A DNA stretch of 64,000 bases. It comes from CAVZOY01 sp963777095 (GTDB lineage: Bacteria; Actinomycetota; Actinomycetes; Mycobacteriales; Geodermatophilaceae). This document shows, piece by piece, positions 48,285 through 56,913 of this stretch (its first letter is position 1; the number at the start of each line of letters is the position of its first letter). The DNA is taken from contig CAVZOY010000001.1 in assembly GCA_963777095.1 (NCBI GenBank), positions 62,001-126,000 of the forward strand. The letters are read 5' to 3'. The notes under the pieces were generated by a model, which saw only the letters and a program-made list of their open reading frames with translations, had not been told where the DNA came from and did no database searches. The translations under genes and the position numbers were made by a program.

Positions 48285-49655
48285 CCCCGCGCGACCCGGC
48301 CGAGGAGACGCTGCCCGTCGGCACCGACCGCGACGAGCATCTGGACGCCGCGCAGGTGGAGCGCGACGCGGCCGCCGCCGCCGACGACTCCGCGCTGGCC
48401 GACGCCGGGCTGCCGCAGGAGGGCGGTCCGCGCACCACGCATCGCTCCGGCTCGCTCGCCCGCCGCCTCTACAACGGCGAGGTCGGCCTCGACGTCGTCG
48501 GCAAGAGCCGGCTGATCTACAAGGTCACCGCGGTCGTCGTCCTCCTGTGCCTGGCCTCGATGATCTTCCGGGGCTTCAACTTCGGCATCGACTTCGCCGG
48601 CGGCAACAGCTTCCGGCTGCCCGGCGACGACGCGGTGCTGGAGCAGGTGCAGACCGCGGCCGAGGACGCCGGCGCGGAGGTGGCCTCCGCCCAGATCGTG
48701 GGCGGCGACACCGTCCTGCTGCGCACCGGCGCCATGGACAACGCCACCGAGCGGGCCGTCGTCGACGCGGTGGCCGACGCCGCCGGCATCGCAGCCCGAC
48801 GACGTCAGCCCCGAGGCGGTCAGCGCCGAGTGGGGCCAGGACATCACCGACCAGGCGCTGATCGCCCTGGTGGTCTTCCTGGCCGCGGTGATCGTCTTCC
48901 TGGCGGTGCGCTTCCAGCCCAAGATGGCGGTCGGCGCGATCGCCGCGCTGATCCACGACATCGTGGTCACGGCGGGCGTCTACTCGCTGGTCGGCTTCGA
49001 GGTCACGCCGTCGACGGTCATCGGCTTCCTGACCATCCTCGGCTTCTCGCTCTACGACACCGTGGTCGTGTTCGACAAGGTCGACGAGAACACCCGCGAC
49101 CTGGAGAAGTCGGCGCGGATGACCTGGGGCGAGGCGGCCAACCTGGCGGTCAACCAGACCCTCATGCGCTCGATCAACACCTCGGTGATCGCGCTGCTGC
49201 CGGTGGCCGGCCTGCTCTTCGTCGGTGCCGGTCTGCTCGGCGTGGGCACGCTCAAGGACCTCGCGCTCGTCCTGTTCGTCGGCCTCGCCGCCGGCGCGTA
49301 CTCCTCGATCTTCCTGGCCACGCCGATCGTCGCCGACCTCAAGGAGCGCGAGCCCGAGGTCCAGGCGCTGCGCCGCCGGGTGCTCGCCCGCCGCGCGTCG
49401 GTGGCCCGCCAGGGAGGTGCCGGCGCCGGGGGCCCGGTCGCCAGCGCCCGTCGCGCGGGCGGGCGCCGGTCGGACGTGGCCGTCGCCGAGCGCGAGACCG
49501 CCCTGCCGGATCAGGTGGACGCCGACGTCGTGATCGAGTCGCCGTCGTCCGTGCGGCCGGAGACACCGCGCACCGGCGGCACGACGGCACCGCGGCCCGG
49601 CCAGCGGCCGCAGCGTCCGGGCAACCGCCGCTCCGGCTCGAGCAAGCGCCGATGA
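48281..49655 (+). CDS. secF: Protein translocase subunit SecF (one frameshift as read)
   Basis: Partner of SecD. The N-terminal cytoplasmic extension (about 1-75) is long and acidic; then a helix, FNFGIDFAGGNSFRLPG, the P1-like domain, and a membrane part with ALIHDIVVTAGVYSLVGFEV, FLTILGFSLYDTVVVFDKV and RMTWGEAANLAVNQTLMRSI. One G near 48789 (AAGI then QPDDVSPEAVSAEWGQDIT) must be removed; total 457 residues. A basic, low-complexity C-terminal tail of about 100 residues follows. The apt start overlaps its stop (ATGA). Confidence 0.93.
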
Positions 49656-50233
49656 GCGGAGGGTCGTCGCGGCAGCCGCTGGACGAGCTCATCGCGGGGC
49701 TCGCCGTCGACGTCCCCGACTTCCCGGTGCCCGGGGTGCTGTTCCGGGACCTCACACCGGTCTTCGCCGACCCGGTCGGCTTCCGCAGCATGGTGGAGGG
49801 CCTCACTGCGCCGCTGGACGGCGACCCGCGCGCCGCGGCGGTCGCGGGTGGCGGCGGTCCGGGCTTCGACGTCGTCGTCGGCGTGGAGGCGCGGGGCTTC
49901 CTGCTCGCCGCGGCCGTGGCGATCGGGGCCGGCGTCGGCGTCGTCCCGGTCCGCAAGGCCGGCAAGCTGCCCCGCGCGGCCGTCTCGGCCGACTACGCGC
50001 TGGAGTACGGGACGGCGACGCTCGAGCTGCACGCCGACGCCCTGCGGCCCGGTCAGCGGGTCCTGCTCGTCGACGACGTCCTCGCGACCGGGGGCACGCT
50101 GTCCGCCGCCGTGGCGCTCGTGGAGCAGCTGGGCGCGGTCGTCACGGCGATCTCGGTCGTCATCGAGCTCGCCGCGCTCGGCGGGCGCGATCGGGTCGCC
50201 CCGCACGCCGTCCACGCCCTCTGGACGACCTGA
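49652..50233 (+). CDS. apt: Adenine phosphoribosyltransferase
   Basis: A 193-residue purine-salvage enzyme making AMP from adenine and PRPP. Motifs: DFPVPGVLFRDLTPVFADP (about 21-39), GVEARGFLLAAAVA, PVRKAGKLPRAAVSADYALE and the PRPP loop VLLVDDVLATGGTLSAAVAL (about 138-157). A Gly-rich insertion (DPRAAAVAGGGGPGFD) is slightly unusual. Position between secF and rel is conserved in actinobacteria. Confidence 0.95.
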   Translation: MSGGSSRQPLDELIAGLAVDVPDFPVPGVLFRDLTPVFADPVGFRSMVEGLTAPLDGDPRAAAVAGGGGPGFDVVVGVEARGFLLAAAVAIGAGVGVVPVRKAGKLPRAAVSADYALEYGTATLELHADALRPGQRVLLVDDVLATGGTLSAAVALVEQLGAVVTAISVVIELAALGGRDRVAPHAVHALWTT

Positions 50234-50280
50234 TCCCGGCAAGGCTCACCCGTTCGGGGTCCGCGAACTCCCCGCACGGC

Positions 50281-50286
50281 TAGCAT
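50281..50286 (+). promoter_or_regulatory. Putative -10 box of rel
   Basis: TAGCAT lies about 38 bases before the rel GTG, which also has a CAGGAG ribosome binding site. Confidence 0.35.
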
Positions 50287-50324
50287 GGAGGCGGTTTCGC
50301 CCTCCTCAGAACGCAGGAGTCATC

Positions 50325-52745
50325 GTGGCCCCGGAAGTCGCCGCCAACGCGGTGTCCGGCGCGCCCGCCCCACCTGACGCCGGCACCGAGGATCCGGGCG
50401 CCCCCCTCCGCAGCCCGCTGCCCGACCGCCCCGCCGTCCGCCGCCCGGACGACGTGTCGTCGGAGCCCGGCGAGGGCGGGGTACCGCGGCGCCGCGGAGT
50501 GCGCGACCGGCTGGCCCGCGCCATGCTGGCGGGGCAGCGCAACGGCGGCGTCGTCCGCCCCGTGCTGGAGCCGCTGGCGGCGCTGCACCGGCAGAGCCAT
50601 CCCAAGGCCGACCTGGCGCTGCTGCAGCGGGCCTACGACGTCGCCGAGGCCGCGCACGCGAACCAGAAGCGCAAGAGCGGCGATCCCTACATCACCCATC
50701 CGCTCGCCGTGGCCACGATCCTGGCCGGACTCGGCATGGACACCACGACGCTGGTGGCGGCGCTGCTGCACGACACCGTCGAGGACACCGGGGCGACCGT
50801 CGAGTCGATCGCCGCCGACTTCGGCACCGAGGTCGCGCACCTCGTCGACGGCGTCACCAAGATCGACAAGGTCAAGCTCGGCGACGCCGCCCAGGCCGAG
50901 ACGATCCGCAAGATGATCGTCGCCATGGCCCGCGACCCGCGCGTGCTGGTCATCAAGCTGGCCGACCGGCTGCACAACATGCGCACCCTGCGGTTCCTGC
51001 CGCCCGAGAAGCAGGAGACCAAGGCCCGCGAGACGCTGGAGATCCTCGCCCCGCTGGCGCACCGGCTGGGCATGAACACCATCAAGTGGGAGCTCGAGGA
51101 CCTCGCGTTCGCGACGCTGTACCCCAAGCGCTACGACGAGATCGTGCGGCTGGTCGCCGAGCGCGCGCCGTCCCGCGACACCTACCTGGCCGAGGTCACC
51201 GCGTCGGTCAGCGAGCAGCTCAAGACCGCGAAGATCGAGGCGGTCGTCACCGGCCGGCCCAAGCACTACTACTCGATCTACCAGAAGATGATCGTCCGCG
51301 GTCGCGACTTCACCGACATCTGGGACCTCGTCGGCATCCGGATCCTGGTCGACTCGGTACGCGACTGCTACGCGGCGCTGGGCATCATGCACGCCCACTG
51401 GCAGCCGGTGCCCGGCCGCTTCAAGGACTTCATCGCGATGCCGAAGTTCAACATGTACCAGTCGCTGCACACGACGGTGATCGGTCCGCAGGGCAAGCCG
51501 GTCGAGCTGCAGATCCGGTCGCACGACATGCACCGCACGGCCGAGTTCGGCATCGCCGCGCACTGGAAGTACAAGGAGAAGGCCCGCCCCGGCCCCGGCC
51601 CCGGCATCACGCAGCCCGGCTCCCCGGACGACATGCTGTGGCTGCGCCAGCTGTTGGACTGGCAGCGCGAGGCCCAGGAGCCCGGCGAGTTCCTCGAGAC
51701 CCTGCGCTACGACCTCGGTCCGCAGGAGGTCTTCGTCTTCACGCCCAAGGGCGACGTGATCAGCCTGCCCGGCGACTCGACGCCGGTGGACTTCGCCTAC
51801 GCGGTGCACACCGAGGTCGGCCACCGCACGATCGGCGCCCGCGTCAACGGCAATCTGGTGTCGCTGGAGAGCAAGCTCACCAACGGCGACGTCGTCGAGA
51901 TCTTCACCTCGCGCTCGCCCACGGCCGGCCCGTCGCAGGACTGGCTGACCTTCGTCGGCTCGTCGCGGGCGCGCACCAAGATCCGCCAGTGGTTCACGAA
52001 GGAGCGCCGCGAGGACGCCGTCGACGCGGGCAAGGAGGCGCTCACCCGTGCGATGCGCAAGGCCGGCCTGCCGCTGCAGCGGCTGCTCGGCGGCGAGGCG
52101 CTGTCGACCCTGGCCAAGGACCTGCGCTACGCCGACGTCACGGCGCTGTACGCGGCGGTGGGGGAGAACCAGATCTCCGCCGCCTCGGTGGTCGAGAAGC
52201 TGATCACCGCGCTGGGCGGCGCCGAGGGCGCGGCCGAGGACATCGCCGAGACCGCCATCCCCACCCGGCGGTCGCAGCCGCGCCGTGCGGCGACCGGCGA
52301 CCCGGGCATCGTCGTCCACGGCATGACCGACGTCTGGGCCAAGCTCGCCAAGTGCTGCACCCCGGTTCCCGGCGACGACATCCTCGGCTTCGTCACCCGT
52401 GGCGGCGGGGTGAGCGTGCACCGCACCGACTGCACCAACGCCGCCGACCTGCAGAGCAAGCCCGAGCGGCTGGTCGAGGTCGAGTGGGCCTCGGCGCCCG
52501 GCTCGGTGTTCCTGGTCGCGATCCAGGTCGAGGCGCTCGACCGGCACCGGCTGCTGTCCGACGTCACCAAGGCGCTGGCCGACGAGCGGGTCAACATCCT
52601 GTCGGCGTCGGTGCAGACCAGCCGCGACCGGGTGGCCATCAGCCGGTTCACCTTCGAGCTCGCCGACCCGGCGCACCTCGGTCAGGTGCTGCAGACGGTC
52701 CGCAACGTCGAGGGCGTCTTCGACGTGGAGCGCGTCACCGCGTAG
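50325..52745 (+). CDS. rel: Bifunctional (p)ppGpp synthetase/hydrolase Rel
   Basis: An 806-residue RelA/SpoT homologue. Domains in order: an N-terminal variable region (1-90); the HD hydrolase with YITHPLAVATILAGLG and AALLHDTVEDTG (intact HD near 149-150, so hydrolysis is expected); the synthetase with KPKHYYSIYQKM-type region (GRPKHYYSIYQKMIVRGRDF) and DLVGIRILVDSVRDCYAALG; TGS (VFVFTPKGDVISLPGDSTPV); a zinc-finger region with KCCTPVPGDDILGFVTRGGG; and a C-terminal ACT domain (about 725-800). It makes and degrades (p)ppGpp in amino-acid starvation. GTG 50325 is set by CAGGAG 8 bases upstream. Confidence 0.96.
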   Translation: MAPEVAANAVSGAPAPPDAGTEDPGAPLRSPLPDRPAVRRPDDVSSEPGEGGVPRRRGVRDRLARAMLAGQRNGGVVRPVLEPLAALHRQSHPKADLALLQRAYDVAEAAHANQKRKSGDPYITHPLAVATILAGLGMDTTTLVAALLHDTVEDTGATVESIAADFGTEVAHLVDGVTKIDKVKLGDAAQAETIRKMIVAMARDPRVLVIKLADRLHNMRTLRFLPPEKQETKARETLEILAPLAHRLGMNTIKWELEDLAFATLYPKRYDEIVRLVAERAPSRDTYLAEVTASVSEQLKTAKIEAVVTGRPKHYYSIYQKMIVRGRDFTDIWDLVGIRILVDSVRDCYAALGIMHAHWQPVPGRFKDFIAMPKFNMYQSLHTTVIGPQGKPVELQIRSHDMHRTAEFGIAAHWKYKEKARPGPGPGITQPGSPDDMLWLRQLLDWQREAQEPGEFLETLRYDLGPQEVFVFTPKGDVISLPGDSTPVDFAYAVHTEVGHRTIGARVNGNLVSLESKLTNGDVVEIFTSRSPTAGPSQDWLTFVGSSRARTKIRQWFTKERREDAVDAGKEALTRAMRKAGLPLQRLLGGEALSTLAKDLRYADVTALYAAVGENQISAASVVEKLITALGGAEGAAEDIAETAIPTRRSQPRRAATGDPGIVVHGMTDVWAKLAKCCTPVPGDDILGFVTRGGGVSVHRTDCTNAADLQSKPERLVEVEWASAPGSVFLVAIQVEALDRHRLLSDVTKALADERVNILSASVQTSRDRVAISRFTFELADPAHLGQVLQTVRNVEGVFDVERVTA

Positions 52746-52756
52746 AGCCCGACCCC

Positions 52757-52821
52757 AGTTGATCATCGTCGAGTGGCGGTGGCCTTTCGGCGTGTCGACC
52801 GCCAATCGACGATGATCAACT
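52757..52821. repeat. 24-bp inverted repeat between rel and ppi (REP-like or bidirectional terminator)
   Basis: Arms 52757-52780 and 52798-52821 pair at 23 of 24 positions around a 17-base loop. The arms begin AGTTGATCATCGTCGA, which contains AT-rich sequence unusual for this genome. It lies between two convergent genes, with 11 bases after the rel stop and 15 before the cyclophilin stop. Confidence 0.75.
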
Positions 52822-52836
52822 CCCACGGGGGTGGGT

Positions 52837-53706
52837 TCAGCCGGCGGCGGCCATCGACTCGATCGTCACCGGCTCGTTCGGCGCGCCGCCACCGGGGCTC
52901 GGCTCGAACGAGCCGTCGTTGCCGGCCTCCGCGATCGTGTCCAGCACCTTCAGCCCGGCCTCGTCGACGGTGCCCACGACGGAGTAGTTCGGCGGGAGCT
53001 GGGCGTCGGCGAACACGAGGAAGAACTGGCTGCCCGTCGAACCCGGGGTGCCGCTGTTGGCCATGGCGATGGTGCCGCGCGGATAGGCCGTCTCCGGCGT
53101 GACCTCCTCGGCGAACCGGTAGCTCGGGCCGCCGCTGCCGGAGCCGGTCGGATCACCGCACTGCAGGACGCCGAAGGTCTCCTGGGTGACGAGCCGGTGG
53201 CACGGGGTGTCGTCGAAGAAGCCCTCCTCGGCGAGGAAGGCGAAGCTCTGCGCCGCGCACGGTGCCGACGCGCGGTCCAGCGTCAGGCCGACGTCGCCCT
53301 GGTTGGTCGCCATGGTCAGGTCGACGGTGCCCTCGGCCGGGACGGCGTCGGCCTCCGGCGGCGTCCCGACGTCGATGATCTCGCCGCCGGAGGCGGGCGC
53401 CGCGGCGTAGTCGCAGGTCACGGTGCCGTCGGCATTGGTGCTCGGCGCTGCCGCCGCGCTGGGGACGGCGGTGTCCTCGCTCGCGGCGGGGGAGCTGCTG
53501 CTGGCGGCCGCGGCGTCGGGGTCGTCGTCCCCGCCGCCGAGGACGCCGGTGCCGAGGAGGATCACCCCGGCCACCACCAGGGCGGCGACCAGCGCCGCGA
53601 CGATGCCCATGTTCCGCCTGCGTCGCTTGGCCTGCTCGGCGCGGCGGTCGAGCTGCCGCTGCAGGTGGCGCTGCGCGCTCTCACGGCGCTGCTTGTTCGT
53701 GGGCAC
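52837..53706 (-). CDS. Cyclophilin-type peptidyl-prolyl isomerase, membrane-anchored
   Basis: A 289-residue protein. A basic N-terminus (about 1-32, QRHLQRQLDRRAEQAKRRRR), one membrane helix (MGIVAALVAALVVAGVILLG, 33-52) and an Ala/Ser-rich linker lead to an extracytoplasmic cyclophilin domain (about 125-285) with SFAFLAEEGFFDDTPCHRLV, PRGTIAMANSGTPGSTGSQF and FFLVFADAQLPPNYSVVGTV. It isomerises peptidyl-proline bonds in exported proteins. Some residues of the canonical active site (FHR to CHR, FMIQGGD to GVLQCGD) differ, as is common in this actinobacterial subgroup, so activity may be low. GTG start at 53706. Confidence 0.9.
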   Translation of the reverse strand: MPTNKQRRESAQRHLQRQLDRRAEQAKRRRRNMGIVAALVAALVVAGVILLGTGVLGGGDDDPDAAAASSSSPAASEDTAVPSAAAAPSTNADGTVTCDYAAAPASGGEIIDVGTPPEADAVPAEGTVDLTMATNQGDVGLTLDRASAPCAAQSFAFLAEEGFFDDTPCHRLVTQETFGVLQCGDPTGSGSGGPSYRFAEEVTPETAYPRGTIAMANSGTPGSTGSQFFLVFADAQLPPNYSVVGTVDEAGLKVLDTIAEAGNDGSFEPSPGGGAPNEPVTIESMAAAG

Positions 53707-53852
53707 GGGTCTTCGAACTCCTCGGGCGGACGGGCCGTGGCGCGGGGTGCCGGCGGCTGGGCCGCAGCGGACGCCCGCGGGGGTCAGCCCGCGAGTCTAG
53801 GTGCCCGACCTGTCCGACCCCTGGACGCCGAGGGTCGTTCTCGGCTCCCGCG

Positions 53853-53858
53853 TAACCT
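53853..53858 (+). promoter_or_regulatory. Putative -10 box of the MBL hydrolase-hisS operon
   Basis: TAACCT lies 6 bases before GTG 53865, at leaderless spacing. Confidence 0.45.
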
Positions 53859-53864
53859 GCACGG

Positions 53865-54560
53865 GTGCTCATCCGCTCCTTTCCCGCCGGCGCGTTCGGC
53901 ACGAACTGCTACGCCGTGGCGCCCGGGCCCGGGCAGGAGTGCGTCGTCGTCGACCCCGGCATGGACGCGGTCGAGCCGCTGGCCCGGATGCTGGCCGACG
54001 ACGGGCTCAAGCCGGTCGCCGTCGTCCTGACCCACGGGCACCTGGACCACACCTTCTCGGTGCTGCCGGTCTGCGACGGCTACGACATCCCGGCCTACCT
54101 GCACCCGGCCGACACCGGCATGCTCGCCGACCCGGCCCGCTGGCACGGCCCGCAGCTCGCGCCGCTGATCTCCGGCGTCCGCCTGCCCGACCCGTCGGAC
54201 GTCAAGCCGCTCGACGACGGCGAGGTGCTGTCGCTCGCCGGCGTCGACCTGACCGTGCGGCACGCGCCCGGGCACACCCGCGGGTCGGTCGTGTTCGAGC
54301 TCGACCTCGGGGAGGCGCCCGGGCTGCTCGCCGGTGACGTCCTCTTCGCGGGCTCGGTCGGCCGGGTGGACCTGCCCGGCGGGTCGTGGGACGAGATGCT
54401 GCGCTCGCTGCGCGACGTCGTCCTCCCGCTCGACGACGCCACCGTCGTGCTGCCCGGTCACGGGCCCGCGACGACCATCGGGCGCGAGCGGGCCGGCAAC
54501 CCGTATCTGGCCGAGGCGGCCGCCGGCACCGGCCCGGCGCCGACGGGGCGCGGGCTGTGA
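53865..54560 (+). CDS. Metallo-beta-lactamase-fold hydrolase (glyoxalase II-like)
   Basis: A 231-residue MBL hydrolase. The metal motif is VVLTHGHLDHTFSVLPVCDG (THxHxDH), with further ligands in VRHAPGHTRGSVVFELD, FAGSVGRVDLPGGSWDEML and the end VVLPGHGPATTIGRERAGNP. The layout fits glyoxalase II/thiolesterase relatives (YcbL-type). The start overlaps nothing, but its stop overlaps the hisS start (GTGA). An MBL gene ahead of hisS is conserved in actinobacteria. Confidence 0.9.
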   Translation: MLIRSFPAGAFGTNCYAVAPGPGQECVVVDPGMDAVEPLARMLADDGLKPVAVVLTHGHLDHTFSVLPVCDGYDIPAYLHPADTGMLADPARWHGPQLAPLISGVRLPDPSDVKPLDDGEVLSLAGVDLTVRHAPGHTRGSVVFELDLGEAPGLLAGDVLFAGSVGRVDLPGGSWDEMLRSLRDVVLPLDDATVVLPGHGPATTIGRERAGNPYLAEAAAGTGPAPTGRGL

Positions 54561-55816
54561 CCCTGACCGCGCCCAAGGGCACGTTCGACACCCTGCCGCC
54601 GGAGTCCGAGCGCTTCCTCGCGGTGCGCGACACGCTCACGGCGCCGCTGCGGCGGGCCGGCTACGGCTACGTCGAGACGCCGGTGTTCGAGCACACCGAG
54701 GTGTTCTCCCGCGGCGTCGGCGAGTCCACCGACGTCGTCTCGAAGGAGATGTACACGTTCGACGACCGCGGCGGCCGGTCGCTGACCCTGCGTCCCGAGC
54801 TCACCGCCGGCCTGATGCGGGCGTTCATCGAGCACCGGCTGCACGGCGGCGCCCTGCCCGTGAAGCTCTGGACGATCGGCTCGGCGTTCCGCTACGAGCG
54901 GCCGCAGGCAGGGCGCTACCGGCACTTCACGCAGGTCGACATGGAGGCGCTGGGCGTCGACGACCCCGCGCTGGACGCCGAGGTCGTGGCGCTGGGCGTA
55001 CAGGGCTTCCGCGACCTCGGTCTGAGCGACTTCGAGCTGCTGCTCACCTCGCTCGGCGACGCGACCTGCCGGCCGCAGTACCGCGAGCTGCTGGTCGAGT
55101 ACCTGGCGAAGCTGGACCTCGACGACGACACCCGGCGGCGCGCGGAGATCAACCCGCTGCGGGTGCTCGACGACAACCGGCCCGAGGTGCAGGCCCAGCT
55201 GGACGACGCGCCGCTGATGGTCGACCACCTGTCGGACTCGACGAAGGCGCACTACGACGCCGTCCGCCAGCACCTGACCGACCTCGGGGTGACCTGGACC
55301 GAGGCGCCGCGGCTGGTGCGCGGGCTGGACTACTACACGAAGACGACGTTCGAGTTCGTGCACAACGGGCTCGGCGCGCAGTCCGCGATCGGCGGCGGCG
55401 GGCGCTACGACGGGCTGTCGGCGGCGCTCGGCGGGCCGGACCTGTCGGGCATCGGCTACGCCGTCGGCGTGGACCGGACGATCCTGGCGGTGCAGGCCGA
55501 GGGGCTCGACATCGGCGTCCGCACGGGCGTGCAGGCGTTCGTCGTCCCGCTGGGGGCCGAGGCCAAGCGGCTCGCCGTCCGGCTGGTCGGGCAGTTGCGG
55601 CAGGCCGGGATCGCGGCGGACACGGTGTACGGCGACCGCGGGCTCAAGGGCGCCATGAAGGCAGCCGACCGGTCCGGGGCCTCGCACGTCGTGGTGATCG
55701 GGGACCGGGACCTGGCCGAGGGTGTCGGTCAGCTCAAGGACATGCGCACGGGGGAGCAGCGGCCGGTTCCGGTCGGCGAGCTGTTCGAGACCGTGCGGAC
55801 GAGCGTGGGGGAGTGA
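54557..55816 (+). CDS. hisS: Histidyl-tRNA synthetase
   Basis: A 419-residue class II synthetase attaching histidine to tRNA-His. Motif 1 region PLRRAGYGYVETPVFEHTEV, motif 2 TIGSAFRYERPQAGRYRHFT, the histidine-binding LVRGLDYYTKTTFEFVHNGL, motif 3 region GGGGRYDGL and IGYAVGVDRTILAVQ, and the anticodon-binding C-terminal domain from about 325. Length normal. Coupled to the MBL gene. Confidence 0.96.
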   Translation: MTLTAPKGTFDTLPPESERFLAVRDTLTAPLRRAGYGYVETPVFEHTEVFSRGVGESTDVVSKEMYTFDDRGGRSLTLRPELTAGLMRAFIEHRLHGGALPVKLWTIGSAFRYERPQAGRYRHFTQVDMEALGVDDPALDAEVVALGVQGFRDLGLSDFELLLTSLGDATCRPQYRELLVEYLAKLDLDDDTRRRAEINPLRVLDDNRPEVQAQLDDAPLMVDHLSDSTKAHYDAVRQHLTDLGVTWTEAPRLVRGLDYYTKTTFEFVHNGLGAQSAIGGGGRYDGLSAALGGPDLSGIGYAVGVDRTILAVQAEGLDIGVRTGVQAFVVPLGAEAKRLAVRLVGQLRQAGIAADTVYGDRGLKGAMKAADRSGASHVVVIGDRDLAEGVGQLKDMRTGEQRPVPVGELFETVRTSVGE

Positions 55817-55840
55817 GCGCCGTGAGAACGACGCCCGAGC

Positions 55841-55890
55841 GAGCATCGCAGGGAGCGCCAGCGACCGAGGAGCGGAACGAGGGCGGAGTC
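55841..55890. repeat. Purine-rich intergenic repeat (second copy)
   Basis: GAGCATCGCAGGGAGCGCCA and onward, related to 31863-31910. It covers the region just before the aldo/keto reductase gene and supplies its purine-rich ribosome binding site. Confidence 0.55.
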
Positions 55891-55895
55891 GAACG

Positions 55896-56882
55896 ATGAG
55901 CATGGAGCAGCGACCGCTCGGCCGGACCGGCGCGGAGGTGTCGGTCGTCGGGCTGGGCACCTGGCAGCTCGGCGGCGACTGGGGGGACGTCGACGACGAC
56001 GCCGCCGAGGCCGTGCTCGAGACCGCGCTGGACGCCGGCGTGACCCTGCTGGACACCGCCGACGTCTACGGCGACGGCCGGTCGGAGGAGCGGATCCGCA
56101 AGGCGCTGGCCCCGCGGGGCGAGCGGCCGTTCGTGGCCACGAAGGCGGGCCGCCGCGCCGACCCGTTCACCGCCGAGCAGTACACGCCCGAGAACCTGCA
56201 TGCCTGGATCGACCGGTCGCGGCGCAACCTGGGTGTCGAGACCCTCGACCTGGTGCAGCTGCACTGCCCGCCGCCGGCGGTCTACTCCGACCAGCGGGTC
56301 TACGACACGCTCGACGACCTCGTCGACACCGGCGCGATCGCCGCGTACGGCGTCTCGGTCGAGACGGTGGCCGAGGGGCTGACCGCCCTGGAGTACCCCG
56401 GCGTGGCCACCATCCAGGTGATCCTGAACGTCTTCCGGCGCAAGCCGCTCGAGCAGCTGCTGCCCGCCGCCGCGCGGGCCGGCGTCGGGATCCTGGCGCG
56501 GGTGCCGCTGGCCAGCGGGCTGCTCACCGGCAAGTACGACGAGTCGACGACCTTTCCCGCCGACGACCACCGCACCTACAACCGGCACGGCGAGGCCTTC
56601 GACGTCGGCGAGACCTTCTCCGGCGTGCCGTTCGACGTCGGCGTGGCCGCCGCCCGCGAGGTCGCCGAGATCTCCGGCGACGTGCCGACCGCGGCGTTCG
56701 CGCTGCGCTGGGTGATCGACCAGCCCGGCGTCACCACCGTCATCCCCGGTGCCCGCACCGTCGAGCAGGTGCGCGGCAACGTGGCCGCCGCCGACCTGCC
56801 GCCCCTCACCGACGGCCAGTTGGCCGACCTCGAGCGCGTGTACGACGAGCGCATCCGCGCCTCCGTGCACGACCGCTGGTAA
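55896..56882 (+). CDS. Aldo/keto reductase
   Basis: A 328-residue NADPH-dependent AKR with a TIM barrel. The catalytic tetrad is visible: D in TLLDTADVYGDGRSEERIRK (D and Y), K in PFVATKAGRR, and H in LDLVQLHCPPPAVYSD. The cofactor loop is VIPGARTVEQVRGNVAAADL near the C-terminus. Substrate unknown. ATG 55896 and ATG 55902 are both possible; the purine-rich repeat provides GGGCGGAG upstream. Confidence 0.9.
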   Translation: MSMEQRPLGRTGAEVSVVGLGTWQLGGDWGDVDDDAAEAVLETALDAGVTLLDTADVYGDGRSEERIRKALAPRGERPFVATKAGRRADPFTAEQYTPENLHAWIDRSRRNLGVETLDLVQLHCPPPAVYSDQRVYDTLDDLVDTGAIAAYGVSVETVAEGLTALEYPGVATIQVILNVFRRKPLEQLLPAAARAGVGILARVPLASGLLTGKYDESTTFPADDHRTYNRHGEAFDVGETFSGVPFDVGVAAAREVAEISGDVPTAAFALRWVIDQPGVTTVIPGARTVEQVRGNVAAADLPPLTDGQLADLERVYDERIRASVHDRW

Positions 56883-56913
56883 TCTCACCCCACCACCCTC
56901 GAAAGGTTCTCCC

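Noticed and set aside
46625..50233. A 1202-codon frame that seems to fuse secD, secF and apt
   Set aside because: The apparent fusion arises only from the single-base breaks in secD and secF. Each gene has its own start, stop and family-typical length once these are repaired.
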